A DNA stretch of 22,028 nucleotides from Rhodopseudomonas_A sp036404135 (GTDB lineage: Bacteria; Pseudomonadota; Alphaproteobacteria; Rhizobiales; Xanthobacteraceae). Below the pieces are notes generated by a model that ran no database searches, was not told the origin of the DNA, and saw only the letters and a program-made list of their open reading frames with translations. The position numbers and the translations under genes were made by a program. This document shows positions 1 to 8,124 of this stretch, one piece after another. Position 1 is the first letter of the stretch, and each line of letters begins with the position of its first letter. Location: positions 1 through 22,028 of the forward strand of contig NZ_DASWPE010000035.1 in NCBI RefSeq assembly GCF_036404135.1, given 5' to 3'.

Positions 1-1627
1 GCAGCATGATCGCCGACGGCTCGTCCTGCACCCATTCGGCGACGGTCTTGATCTCGAGCCGCCGCGCCAGGTCGATCAGCGTCTGCACGAAGGCGCGGTC
101 GTCGGCGGAGCGCGCGATATTCTGCACGAAGGCGCCGTCGATCTTCACGATGTCGACGCCAAGATTGCGCAGGTTGCGGAAAGACGTGTAGCCGGCGCCG
201 AAATCGTCGATCGCGATGCGCGCGCCGAAATTCTTCAGCCGGTTGACGAAGCCGCGGACGTCGTCGATGTCCTGGATCGCCACCGTCTCGGTGATCTCGA
301 CGATCAGCCGCTCGGCAACGCCGGGATTGGCGCCGAGCAGCGATTCGATGCTGGCCCACCAGTCGGCGTCCATCGTGGTGTCGGGCGAAATGTTGAGACT
401 GAGTTCGATGCCCGGCGAAACGGCGAGCTCCGCCACCACCAACTCCAGCACGCGGTGATCGACCAGCCGGATCAGCCCGAGCTTTTCCGCCACCGGCACC
501 ACGTCCGGCGCCAGCAGCAATTCGCCGTCGTCCTGCTTCATCCGCACCAGGCATTCGTGGAACGCGGGCCGTCGCGAGCCGGCCTGCACCACCGGCTCGA
601 ACGCCATCACGATGCGGCGCTCGTTGAGCGCGGTGACGATCTCGTCGGTGACCCTGATATTGACCCGGCGCTGCGCGTCGCGTTCGACGTTGGGCCGCCA
701 CATCGCAAACGAGCCGCGGCGCCGGCTCTTGGCGGCATCCAGCGATTCGTGGGCGCGATTGAGCGCCTCGTCGGCATTGCGCGCGTAGCGCGGCACGCTG
801 ACCCCGCCGATCGACGCCGTCACCGCCACCGGACCGGATTTAGTCGGCACCACCTCGTTGCGAATCCCGGCGAGAAACCGCTCGGCAGCGACGTTCATGT
901 CGTCGATCGTGCAGTTCTTCAGGATCAGCCCGAACTTGTTGCCGGAAAACCGCCCGAGCAGATCGCCGGCGCGCAATCGGGCGCGGATCCGCCGCGCCAC
1001 CTCGCCGATCACCTGATCGGCGACGTCGAAGCCGAAGGCGTCGTTGACCCGCGCCAGATGGTCGATGCCGATCAGCATGAAGGCGAAGTTGGAGCGAAAC
1101 CGCGCGGCTTCCTCCACCGCTTCGGCCAATGACGCCACCAGATGGCTGCGGTTGAGTTCGCCGGTCAACGGATCGTGCTGCGCCAGCTTGACCAATTGCT
1201 GCTCGCGGGCATGCCGCTCATTGTTGAGCCGCACTACGCCTTCGACCCGCGCCGGCTTGCCGTCGGGTCCGGCGAACCAGCAGCCGGTCTCCTCGATCCA
1301 GCACACCGGCGCCGCGGTTGAGGCGCGCAGGCCATATTCGATCCGATAGGGAATCCGGGTGGCGGCCGGCGACGACGAGCCGAGCAGCGCCTCGGCGCGA
1401 ACCTGGCGCGTCGGCTCGATCAGATTGGCAAGCCCGGCACCGCTCGCCAGCGCTTCGGCGGGAATGTCGCGGAACAGCGCCGCGGCGGCGGGGCTCCAGA
1501 TCATGGCGTCGCTGGCGAGGTCCCAGACGAAGGCGGCCTGCCCGAGGGCTGCGAGGATGGCGGCCTCGTCGGGGCGGCCGGAGGGCGCCGCCGGGGATCC
1601 GGCGGTCGACGGTTCGGCAGATGTCAC
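1..1627 (-). CDS. GGDEF/EAL domain protein, degenerate GGDEF (3'-truncated by window edge)
   Basis: The protein reads off the left edge, so its C-terminus is missing; about 542 residues are visible. The first ~130 residues look like a PAS-type sensor (a FVWDLASDAMIWSP segment). A GGDEF domain follows from about residue 145, and an EAL domain from about 335. The diguanylate cyclase signature is degenerate: SGNKF at residues 228-232 replaces GGDEF, so cyclase activity is unlikely. In the EAL domain the signature is ECL (358-360) rather than EAL. The other visible metal and catalytic positions are kept: the Asn in LSLNIS, the Glu in VEITET, the Asp pair in AIDDFGAGY, the Lys in VKIDG, and the first Glu of AEWV. 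It may be a weak c-di-GMP phosphodiesterase or only a c-di-GMP/GTP-binding regulator. The start is a GTG at 1627 preceded by GAGG; an in-frame GTG at 1648 is an alternative. No gene on the same strand lies close upstream. Confidence 0.85.
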   Translation of the reverse strand, partial: MTSAEPSTAGSPAAPSGRPDEAAILAALGQAAFVWDLASDAMIWSPAAAALFRDIPAEALASGAGLANLIEPTRQVRAEALLGSSSPAATRIPYRIEYGLRASTAAPVCWIEETGCWFAGPDGKPARVEGVVRLNNERHAREQQLVKLAQHDPLTGELNRSHLVASLAEAVEEAARFRSNFAFMLIGIDHLARVNDAFGFDVADQVIGEVARRIRARLRAGDLLGRFSGNKFGLILKNCTIDDMNVAAERFLAGIRNEVVPTKSGPVAVTASIGGVSVPRYARNADEALNRAHESLDAAKSRRRGSFAMWRPNVERDAQRRVNIRVTDEIVTALNERRIVMAFEPVVQAGSRRPAFHECLVRMKQDDGELLLAPDVVPVAEKLGLIRLVDHRVLELVVAELAVSPGIELSLNISPDTTMDADWWASIESLLGANPGVAERLIVEITETVAIQDIDDVRGFVNRLKNFGARIAIDDFGAGYTSFRNLRNLGVDIVKIDGAFVQNIARSADDRAFVQTLIDLARRLEIKTVAEWVQDEPSAIML

Positions 1628-1736
1628 GCTCGCCTCGTTTCGGGACACGTCAGGTGATTCTTCTGTGCAGAATAGGGTGCCGGGCGCCGCCGAGGCTAGG
1701 CTAAGTTCCTAAACAATTAAAAAACCATGCGATGTC

Positions 1737-1760
1737 GGACCTAGGAACAAACCTAGGTCC
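1737..1760. promoter_or_regulatory. Perfect 9-bp inverted repeat with CCTAGG arms
   Basis: GGACCTAGG (1737-1745) and CCTAGGTCC (1752-1760) are exact reverse complements separated by AACAAA. The repeat sits between the divergent GGDEF/EAL gene (start 1627) and the small ORF starting at 1841. CTAG is rare in bacterial DNA, so two copies in 24 bases stand out. It could be a dimeric regulator operator or an RNA hairpin in a 5' leader. No immediate U-run follows on either strand, so a classical terminator is less likely. The structure is seen directly; the role is inference. Confidence 0.5.
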
Positions 1761-1840
1761 TCCGGCATGGAGTTTGCGACGTTGCATTGCCAAGGGGACG
1801 TTTCGTCCCGAAATGAGACAATGGACCGGGAGCCTTGAGG

Positions 1841-2140
1841 ATGCGTGCCGAGAGCGAGTCAACCGTTCCGGAAACCGAAGAAGCAAGCGGCCGGTCGAGC
1901 ACGCAGCTCACCACCGTCGCCGGCGCCGCCCGGGCCGATGACGGCGTGGTGCAGCTGCGGATCCTGCCGCGCGCCGACGCCGGTTTCGTCACCCATCTGA
2001 TCGCGGTGCAGCAGGCCTCGCCGCAAACCCGCACGCTGCGCCGGGCGACCTCGGCGGATGCGCTGGCGGCCTACCACACCACGGCGGTTCGCAGCGAGCG
2101 CCCGGCCGAGCTTACGCGCGTCACCCGCCGCAACGTCTGA
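1841..2140 (+). CDS. Small conserved-looking hypothetical protein (99 aa)
   Basis: I cannot assign a function. The 99-residue product begins with a polar Glu/Ser/Thr-rich stretch (about residues 1-25). A compact segment around VVQLRILPRADAGFVTHLIA follows (about 35-60), then a basic C-terminal region with several Arg residues. It has no membrane segment, signal peptide or cysteine. The ATG at 1841 has GGGAG eight bases upstream; a TTG two codons earlier is possible but less likely. Short proteins with a similar mid-section occur, by my recollection, next to c-di-GMP or surface genes in Bradyrhizobium-like genomes, but I could not check this. The opposite-strand ORFs here lack plausible starts and look like shadows. 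It stands alone between a divergent gene upstream and a convergent gene downstream. Confidence 0.65.
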   Translation: MRAESESTVPETEEASGRSSTQLTTVAGAARADDGVVQLRILPRADAGFVTHLIAVQQASPQTRTLRRATSADALAAYHTTAVRSERPAELTRVTRRNV

Positions 2141-2158
2141 TCGATCGCTTATGCGGCG

Positions 2159-2869
2159 TCAGCGCGCCGATGGCGTCGCCGGCCGGCTCGGTTGTTCGGG
2201 CTGGTCGGACTGCAACTCCGGCGGGCTGTGCTGTGGCGAAGCGGCGCTGCTTGCGGTGCCGGCGGGAGAGGTTTCGGAGTGCGCCGGCGCGGCCGCAATG
2301 GCGGTGGCGGCAGCCGAGGGTGCGGTGGGATGCGCTTCGGGATGCTGCGAGGCGGCGAGCGGGGCCGAAGGCAGCGGCGCGGCGTCGGCAACAGCCGGCA
2401 CGGCGGCGGCGGCCGGCCCGACCGCGGGCTCAGGCTCGGCTGTGATCTCCGCGGCGGCGGCTTTTCCTTGCTTGGCCGGCTTGCCCGCGGCGGCCGGGCG
2501 GCGGCGGTTGCGCAACGCCAGGCCGGAGAGGAAATCCACCAGCGCCAGCAACGCCAGCAGCAGCACCGTCGCATTGCCGAACGCCGGCAGCAGCAGAAAT
2601 TCGCCGAGCGCGCCCGCGAACAGCAACAGCGACAACAGATGGTCGGTGACGTATTTGGCGCCGGGCCGCGCGCCCTTGACCACCTCCGGCAGCAACAGCA
2701 CGACGCCGAGCGCGACCAAGAGATCGCCGATGCTCGGCATAAAGCCTGTGCCGGAGGGCAGCGTCAGCCGGGCGAGCGGCGCGTCGAAGGCGACGCCCGG
2801 CATCAGAAAGATGATGATGTTGCAGACCGCCAGCGGAATCAGCAGCAGCGGAAAACCGATAACCGACAT
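2159..2869 (-). CDS. Four-helix inner-membrane protein with Ala/Pro-rich C-terminal tail
   Basis: This is a 236-residue hypothetical membrane protein. Four hydrophobic segments are visible at roughly residues 4-24, 44-64, 74-95 and 97-116, followed by a basic RNRRR stop. The last ~115 residues are low-complexity and rich in Ala, Pro, Ser and Glu, with almost no hydrophobic core, so they are probably a disordered cytoplasmic tail. The start ATG at 2869 has a strong AAGGAAGG ribosome site eight bases upstream, which supports the call. No enzyme motif or known family signature is recognised. It lies downstream of rpmF on the same strand with a 203-base gap, so it may have its own promoter. The membrane prediction is secure; any function would be guesswork. 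Confidence 0.75.
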   Translation of the reverse strand: MSVIGFPLLLIPLAVCNIIIFLMPGVAFDAPLARLTLPSGTGFMPSIGDLLVALGVVLLLPEVVKGARPGAKYVTDHLLSLLLFAGALGEFLLLPAFGNATVLLLALLALVDFLSGLALRNRRRPAAAGKPAKQGKAAAAEITAEPEPAVGPAAAAVPAVADAAPLPSAPLAASQHPEAHPTAPSAAATAIAAAPAHSETSPAGTASSAASPQHSPPELQSDQPEQPSRPATPSAR

Positions 2870-3072
2870 CGGCGAAGCCTTCCTTCCAAGCAGGACGAAG
2901 GAGGCTGGACGAGCGTTGCGATTCGTCGCAAGTCCGCACTCTGTCGCAGCAGCCGGCGCGGCGTCAGGCGTCCCGCCGGGACCGCCGAAGGCTCGCTGCG
3001 CGCCCTCTTGATCCGCCTCTCACGCAAACGCCAGGAGACACGCCGGTCGGCGCGCTCCTGCGGATGGCGCGA

Positions 3073-3255
3073 TCAGGATTCCTTCTTCTTCAGAACCTGA
3101 CGACCCTTGTACATGCCGGTCTTCAGGTCGAGATGATGCGGGCGGCGCAGTTCGCCGGAATCCTTGTCCTCGGCATAGGTCGGGGTCTTGATCGCGTCCG
3201 CGGAACGACGCATGCCACGCCGCGAGGGCGAAGTTTTTCTTCTCGGAACGGCCAT
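3073..3255 (-). CDS. rpmF: 50S ribosomal protein L32
   Basis: The 60-residue product matches bacterial L32: the MAVPRRKTSPSRRGMRRS start, a short central region and a Lys-rich C-terminus ending in LKKKES. It is a component of the large ribosomal subunit. It has no cysteine pair, so it is the zinc-independent form. The ATG at 3255 is chosen because the family starts with MAVP and because an AAGGA site lies seven bases upstream; a longer in-frame start at 3288 would add 11 residues foreign to the family. It lies 146 bases downstream of mtgA on the same strand. In many alphaproteobacteria rpmF and mtgA are neighbours, which agrees with this order. Confidence 0.97.
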   Translation of the reverse strand: MAVPRRKTSPSRRGMRRSADAIKTPTYAEDKDSGELRRPHHLDLKTGMYKGRQVLKKKES

Positions 3256-3401
3256 ATCGGGGTCCTTGCAGGGTGTTGAGACGTCCACAGCCGCGGACGG
3301 CCGGGCGCCGTGGCGCGGGCAAAAGTCGGATAAGGCCGCGCTTATAACGGAAGCCCGGCGGCAAAGCTAGGCCGCAGGCGCTGCAAAATTGCCTCAAAAG
3401 C

Positions 3402-4178
3402 TCAGCCGCGGCCCTCGCCCCAGCAGCGCGGCAACTCGACCGATTGGCCGCGCGCGGCATAGGTCGAGGCCAGCCGCCGCACCCCCGGCCCCGGATTGCG
3501 GGCGCTGCGCGCGCGCGGATTGGGCAGGATCGCCGCCAGCAGCGCGGCTTCGCGCGCCGACAACGTCGCCACCGGGCGGCCGAAGGCGTATTGCGAAGCC
3601 GCCTCGCCGCCGAACTGGCCGGCCGGCCCCCATTCGGCGATGTTGAGATAGATTTCCAGGATCCGGCGCTTCGGCAGCACCCAATCGATCCACATCGCCA
3701 ACGGGAATTCCAGCGCCTTGCGCACCACGCTGCGGCCGGGCCACAGGAACAGGTTCTTCGCCACCTGTTGGGTGATGGTGGAGCCGCCGCGCGCCACCTC
3801 GCCGTCCTGAGCGTCGTCGATCACGTCGCGCAGCGAATCCCAGTCGATGCCGTGGTGAACGCAGAATTTGGCGTCCTCGGCGCCGACCACGCTGCGCGGC
3901 AGCGCCGGCGACATCTCGGCGAGATCGACCCATTGCCGCGAAACCTGTGCGCCGGTCAGCCAGCGCCACGCCATCAGCGTCGACACCGGATGACCGCCGC
4001 CATACAGCGGCGTCAGCAGATAGGGCAACAGCAGCAGCACCACGACGGCAAGGACGAGAGTGCGAGCGAGACGCAAGGCGGGCCACCGGGTTGGATGCGC
4101 AGCAGCGGAGCCGACCGCGGCCATCGATTGCGCGGCGATCTTAAGGCTTTTTGCGGCGCTGGGAAATCGCGCGGCCAT
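3402..4178 (-). CDS. mtgA: Monofunctional biosynthetic peptidoglycan transglycosylase
   Basis: This is a GT51-family enzyme that polymerises lipid II into glycan strands at the inner membrane. The 258-residue protein has a single N-terminal membrane anchor (about residues 37-56). The family motifs follow in order: EDAKFCVHHG at 101-110 (E101 is the catalytic glutamate), GGSTITQQVAKNLFL at 131-145, RKALEFPLAMWIDWVLPKRR around 153-172, ILEIYLN at 173-179 (second essential Glu), and EAALLAAILPNP at 210-221. No transpeptidase domain follows, so this is MtgA and not a class A PBP. No strong ribosome site precedes the ATG at 4178; an in-frame ATG at 4124 would still keep the membrane segment. It is divergent from ispA across 80 bases and lies upstream of rpmF. 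Confidence 0.95.
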   Translation of the reverse strand: MAARFPSAAKSLKIAAQSMAAVGSAAAHPTRWPALRLARTLVLAVVVLLLLPYLLTPLYGGGHPVSTLMAWRWLTGAQVSRQWVDLAEMSPALPRSVVGAEDAKFCVHHGIDWDSLRDVIDDAQDGEVARGGSTITQQVAKNLFLWPGRSVVRKALEFPLAMWIDWVLPKRRILEIYLNIAEWGPAGQFGGEAASQYAFGRPVATLSAREAALLAAILPNPRARSARNPGPGVRRLASTYAARGQSVELPRCWGEGRG

Positions 4179-4258
4179 TAACGCTGGGTCGTTGGCGGAA
4201 TTGACGAAACAGGTCGCATGACCGATTGTCGCGCCACCTTGATCCGGAGCTATTCTGA

Positions 4259-5185
4259 ATGTCGACCCTCACGCTTTCCACCGATTTTGTGCAACGGCTG
4301 GACCAGACCGCCGACGACACCGAGGCGCTGCTGGCCCGGCTGTTGTCCGACCAATTGCTCCCGGACGAGATCGCCCGCCCGCGCCGGCTGATGGAAGCGA
4401 TCCGCTATTCCAGCCTCGCCGGCGGCAAACGGTTGCGGCCGTTCCTGGTGGTGGAGAGTGCCGCGGTGTTCGGCGTGCCGCGCGCTTCGGCGCTGTTGGC
4501 CGGCGCCGCGCTGGAGTGCATCCATTGCTACTCGCTGATCCACGACGATCTGCCGGCGATGGACAACAGCGAATTGCGCCGCGGCCGCCCGACGCTGCAC
4601 CGCGCCTATGACGACGCCACCGCAATTCTCGCCGGCGACGCGCTCTTGACGCTGGCGTTCGACATCATCACCCGCGACGAAATCCATGGCGACCCCGGCG
4701 TCCGGCTGCTGCTGACCCGGGCGCTGGCGCGCGCCTCGGGGATCGGCGGCATGGTCGGCGGGCAGATGCTCGACCTCGCCGGCGAAGGCCGCTTCGGCGA
4801 CCGCGAGCCGGTCGATGTGGCGCGGTTGCAGCAGATGAAGACCGGCGCCTTGCTGCGGTTCGGCTGCATCGCCGGCGCGCTGCTCGGCCAGGCCTCCAAG
4901 GAGCAGTACAAGGCACTCGACGATTACGGCCGCGCGCTCGGCGAAGCCTTCCAGATCGCCGACGATCTGCTCGACGTCGAGGGCGACGCCGCGGCGCTGG
5001 GCAAACCCGCCGGCGCCGACGCCGCGCTCAACAAGACCACCTTCGTCACCCAGCTCGGCATCGACGGCGCCAAGAAGCGGGTCGGCGACCTGCTGGCCCG
5101 CGCCGACAAGGCGCTGTTGATCTTCGGCGACAAGGGCGACGTGCTGCGCTCGGCCGCGCGCTTCGTCGCCGAACGCAAGAACTGA
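4259..5185 (+). CDS. ispA: Short-chain polyprenyl diphosphate synthase (farnesyl diphosphate synthase)
   Basis: The enzyme condenses isopentenyl diphosphate with DMAPP and GPP to make FPP. The 308-residue protein has the first Asp-rich motif DDLPAMD at 96-102, in the bacterial DDx4D form, and the second, DDLLD, at 235-239. GGKRLRP (55-61) binds the pyrophosphate of IPP. An aromatic residue (Y91) five positions before the first motif and the two-residue insertion in that motif are the usual marks of bacterial FPP synthases, which favours a C15 product; a geranylgeranyl product cannot be ruled out. The ATG at 4259 has GGAG upstream. A DUF1345 gene follows after 5 nt, so the two are probably cotranscribed. 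With ispG in the same window it serves the isoprenoid supply. Confidence 0.93.
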   Translation: MSTLTLSTDFVQRLDQTADDTEALLARLLSDQLLPDEIARPRRLMEAIRYSSLAGGKRLRPFLVVESAAVFGVPRASALLAGAALECIHCYSLIHDDLPAMDNSELRRGRPTLHRAYDDATAILAGDALLTLAFDIITRDEIHGDPGVRLLLTRALARASGIGGMVGGQMLDLAGEGRFGDREPVDVARLQQMKTGALLRFGCIAGALLGQASKEQYKALDDYGRALGEAFQIADDLLDVEGDAAALGKPAGADAALNKTTFVTQLGIDGAKKRVGDLLARADKALLIFGDKGDVLRSAARFVAERKN

Positions 5186-5190
5186 CGGCG

Positions 5191-5877
5191 ATGGCCGCGG
5201 ATGCGCCCGAGGACCCGCATCTCGCACGCTTCCGCAGGCTGCCGCGACCGGCCCGCGTGGTCTATGCACGGCCGCGCACCTTCGTCGCGATGGCGATCGG
5301 CGCCGCGGCGTTCTTCGCGCTGCCGGGCGAGCTGCGGCTGGTGACGCGGCTGTTGCTGAGCTGGGACATTTTCATCGCGCTGTATCTGGCGCTGGTGCTG
5401 GGCATGGTGCTGCGCAGCGGCATCGCCCATATCCGCCGCAACGCCGTCCTGCAGGATGACGGCCGTTTTCTGATCCTGCTGGTGGTGGCGATCGGCGCCT
5501 TTGCCAGCATGGCGGCGATCGTCTCCGAACTCGGCGCGTCGCACCGCGGATCGGCAGAGCTGTTTTTGGCGACGCTGACCATCGCGCTGTCGTGGTCGAT
5601 GGTGCACACCACCTTCGCGCTGCACTACGCGCATGAGTACTACCGCGGCGCCAAGCCCGGCGGCCTGCAGTTTCCCAGCGGCGACAGCCACGACGAGGTC
5701 GACTACTGGGATTTCGTGTACTTCTCCTTCGTGATCGGGATGACCGCGCAGGTCTCCGACGTCGGCATCACCGACAAGGCGATCCGCCGCACCGCCACCG
5801 CGCATGGCGTGGTGTCGTTCGTGTTCAACACCGCGTTGGTCGCCTTGATGGTCAACATCGCCGCCAGCGCGATCTGA
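5191..5877 (+). CDS. DUF1345 family membrane protein
   Basis: The 228-residue protein has about six hydrophobic segments, near residues 30-46, 52-76, 92-116, 124-145, 176-196 and 203-226. Two stretches are typical of DUF1345: the HTTFALHYAHEYYRG region with several conserved His/Tyr residues, and a late DYWDFVYFSFVIGMTAQVSDV segment. The biochemical role of the family is unknown. It starts 5 bases after the ispA stop, so the two genes probably form a transcription unit. The gene converges on papB across a 45-base gap in which I see no clear terminator. The family call is from recognition of these motifs. Confidence 0.85.
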   Translation: MAADAPEDPHLARFRRLPRPARVVYARPRTFVAMAIGAAAFFALPGELRLVTRLLLSWDIFIALYLALVLGMVLRSGIAHIRRNAVLQDDGRFLILLVVAIGAFASMAAIVSELGASHRGSAELFLATLTIALSWSMVHTTFALHYAHEYYRGAKPGGLQFPSGDSHDEVDYWDFVYFSFVIGMTAQVSDVGITDKAIRRTATAHGVVSFVFNTALVALMVNIAASAI

Positions 5878-5922
5878 CCGGCGACACCACCGACAAGCTG
5901 CATTGGGGCGGACGGCGCAGGG

Positions 5923-6366
5923 TCAGGCGGCGCGGGCTTCCTCCTCGAAGGCAATGTCGCGGACGATCTTGAACATCCTCGCGCCTTCGATCCCCGCCGT
6001 GGTGAAGCCGGTGGCGGCGGCGATGTGGCCGAACAGATCCTGGCCTTCGCGCGATTGGCCGAAATAGCCCATCGACCAGCGCGCGAAGACGCGTTCCCTG
6101 ACCACTTCGAAGGCCAGCACCTGGACGTCGCCGTGGCGGATGTCCTGCTGGATTTTTTCGAAGGTGACTTCGATGCTGTCGCGCGAGCCTTCCAGCACCT
6201 GGGCGAAGATCCCGGCGTTGAAGATCAGCGCGCCGGTGATGCCGAGCCGGGAATTGTTGCGCTCGGCCGAACGCAGAATCGCCTCCACTTCGCGGGCGAT
6301 GTTGCTCGGCCCCCCGACGATGCGGTTCTTGCTGAAATACACCAGACGATAGAGATTCGGATCCAT
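5923..6366 (-). CDS. papB: BLUF-domain blue-light photoreceptor (PapB-like)
   Basis: This 147-residue protein is essentially a single BLUF domain, which binds FAD and changes a hydrogen-bond network on blue-light absorption. The defining residues are present: Y10 in LYRLVYFS, N38 in NNSRLGITG, Q56 in FAQVLEG, and W97/M99 in FARWSMGYFG. The Q-to-M spacing of 43 matches AppA Q63 and M106. A ~40-residue C-terminal extension, likely helical, may contact a partner. The start ATG at 6366 follows AGAGGAA; a long in-frame upstream reading is only run-through of noncoding frame. It begins 32 bases after papA on the same strand. In R. palustris a BLUF protein PapB has been reported to bind the EAL protein PapA and control its c-di-GMP hydrolysis by blue light, and this pair fits that description. 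Confidence 0.92.
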   Translation of the reverse strand: MDPNLYRLVYFSKNRIVGGPSNIAREVEAILRSAERNNSRLGITGALIFNAGIFAQVLEGSRDSIEVTFEKIQQDIRHGDVQVLAFEVVRERVFARWSMGYFGQSREGQDLFGHIAAATGFTTAGIEGARMFKIVRDIAFEEEARAA

Positions 6367-6398
6367 GGTTCCTCTGCGTCGCGCTCGGCGCAAAAGCG

Positions 6399-8087
6399 TT
6401 ATATCAAATTCGCGCCTTGGTTTCTGGTCGACAAGTAGTCGCCGATCTGTTCCGGAGCGATCGGACGGCTGAAGTAATAACCCTGCACCTCGGTGCATCC
6501 ATCGGCCGCGACGCGAGCCAGTTGCTCGGCGGTCTCGACGCCTTCGGCGACGGTCGCCATGCCGAGGCTGTGGCCGAGCGTCGCGATCGCCCGCACGATG
6601 GCCTGGCCGGCCGGATCGCCCGATGTGCCGCGCACGAAGCTCTGGTCGATCTTGATCTTGTCGAACGGAAAGCTGCGCAGATAGCCCAGCGACGAGTAGC
6701 CGGTGCCGAAATCGTCGAGCGCCACCCGCACCCCCATGGTGCGCAGCGTCTGCAACACCGCGAGCGCAGTGCCGCGCGGGTCGAGCATCACGCTCTCGGT
6801 GATCTCGAGTTCGAGCCGGTGCGGATCGAGCCCGCTCTCCGCCAGCGCGGACAGGATGGTCGAGACCAGCTTCGGACTGGCAAACTGCACCGCCGAGACA
6901 TTGACCGCGACGGTGTGGTGAGGCGACCATTTCGCGGCCTCCCGGCAGGCGGTGCGCAGCACCCAATCGCCGATCGGCGTGATCACCCCGGTCTCCTCGG
7001 CGAGCGGAATGAATTCCAGCGGCGACACCAGGCCGCGGGTCGGGCAATGCCAGCGCAGCAGGGCTTCGAAGCCGGTGACGGTGTTGGTGCGCAGATTGAC
7101 CTGCGGCTGATACACCAGCGCGAATTCGCGCAGCGCCAGCGCGCGCCGCAGATCGATCTCGAGATTGCGGCGGGCCTGCATCCGCTCGTCCATCGCCGCC
7201 TCGAAGAAGCGATAGCAGCCGTGGCCGTCGGTCTTGGCGCGGTTGAGCGCCAGATCGGCATTCTTCATGACGCGATCGCAGTCCGAGGCATCACCCGACA
7301 GCAGCGCCACGCCGACGCTGGCGGCGACGTTGATCAATTGGCCGTCGAGCAGATAGGCGCGGCCGACCAGATCGACCAGCCGGATCGCCAGCGCGTCGGC
7401 GGATTGCGGCTGCGGTTGCCCGAGTTGCAGGATGCCGAACTTGTCGGCCTCCAGCCGCGCCACGACGTCGCTCGCCGCCACCGCGGAGCGGACCCGATGA
7501 GCCACCAGCCTCAGCAGCGCGTCGCCGACCTTGCGGCCGAGCGATTCGTTCAGCGCCTTGAAGCGCCCGAGGTCGACCACCAACATCGCGGCGCCGTCGG
7601 TGGCGAGATCGGGTCGTTGCAGGATGCGGCTCAGTTGCTCGCGAAACATCAGCCGGTTGCCGATCCCGGTGATGCGATCGGTACGGGCGGCCTCGGCTGC
7701 GCGGGCCTCCTCGGCCAGATGATCGGTGAGATCGCCGGCGGTGATCAGCCAGCCCTCGGCGACCGGAAAGGTCTCGATGCCGTAGGTGCGGCCGTCCGGA
7801 AAGCTGGCCTGGCGGTTGGTCTTGCCGCTCTTGCGGCTGGCTTCACCGATGACGCGATCGAGCACCGCGGCGCCTGGCGCGGCGCCGAACAGATCGTCGA
7901 AGCCGCGATTGCTGAGTAATAGCTGGCCCTCATTGCTGACCACGGCTCCGGCGAGGTCCATTTGCATGAACACGCTGAGCGCCAGCGCTTCGTCCGGCTC
8001 CCGCGCACGGTCGATGGCGGCGGCGCGACGGCGCCGTTTCGCCGGTTCGACAGTCGCAGGGGGGTCGGATTTGACGCGGATCGGCAT
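6399..8087 (-). CDS. papA: PAS-GGDEF-EAL protein, c-di-GMP phosphodiesterase (PapA-like)
   Basis: The 562-residue protein has a PAS-like domain (about 35-125), a linker helix, a GGDEF domain (about 135-300) and an EAL domain (about 308-555). GGDEF is replaced by EADKF at 213-217, so cyclase activity should be lost. The EAL domain is complete: E341 in EALLRW, N396, E428 in LEITES, D458/D459 in DDFGTGYSS, K479, and AEGVE at 514-518. It should therefore hydrolyse c-di-GMP to pGpG. The BLUF gene follows after 32 bases. Together they match the R. palustris PapA/PapB light-regulated phosphodiesterase. The ATG at 8087 has only a weak ribosome site. The upstream region is shared with the divergent antiporter gene and holds a TTTACC/GGTAAA inverted repeat. 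Confidence 0.93.
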   Translation of the reverse strand: MPIRVKSDPPATVEPAKRRRRAAAIDRAREPDEALALSVFMQMDLAGAVVSNEGQLLLSNRGFDDLFGAAPGAAVLDRVIGEASRKSGKTNRQASFPDGRTYGIETFPVAEGWLITAGDLTDHLAEEARAAEAARTDRITGIGNRLMFREQLSRILQRPDLATDGAAMLVVDLGRFKALNESLGRKVGDALLRLVAHRVRSAVAASDVVARLEADKFGILQLGQPQPQSADALAIRLVDLVGRAYLLDGQLINVAASVGVALLSGDASDCDRVMKNADLALNRAKTDGHGCYRFFEAAMDERMQARRNLEIDLRRALALREFALVYQPQVNLRTNTVTGFEALLRWHCPTRGLVSPLEFIPLAEETGVITPIGDWVLRTACREAAKWSPHHTVAVNVSAVQFASPKLVSTILSALAESGLDPHRLELEITESVMLDPRGTALAVLQTLRTMGVRVALDDFGTGYSSLGYLRSFPFDKIKIDQSFVRGTSGDPAGQAIVRAIATLGHSLGMATVAEGVETAEQLARVAADGCTEVQGYYFSRPIAPEQIGDYLSTRNQGANLI

Positions 8088-8124
8088 GATACCAGCAAAC
8101 AGTGCGATCGTTGCAAAAGCATGA

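Noticed and set aside
455..1132. Plus-strand ORF of 225 codons at the left end
   Set aside because: Antisense to the GGDEF/EAL gene, whose motifs are clear on the minus strand.
1744..1775. GGAAC followed by GTT, considered as an EcfG (general stress) promoter
   Set aside because: The spacing is about 23 bases, not the 16-17 expected.
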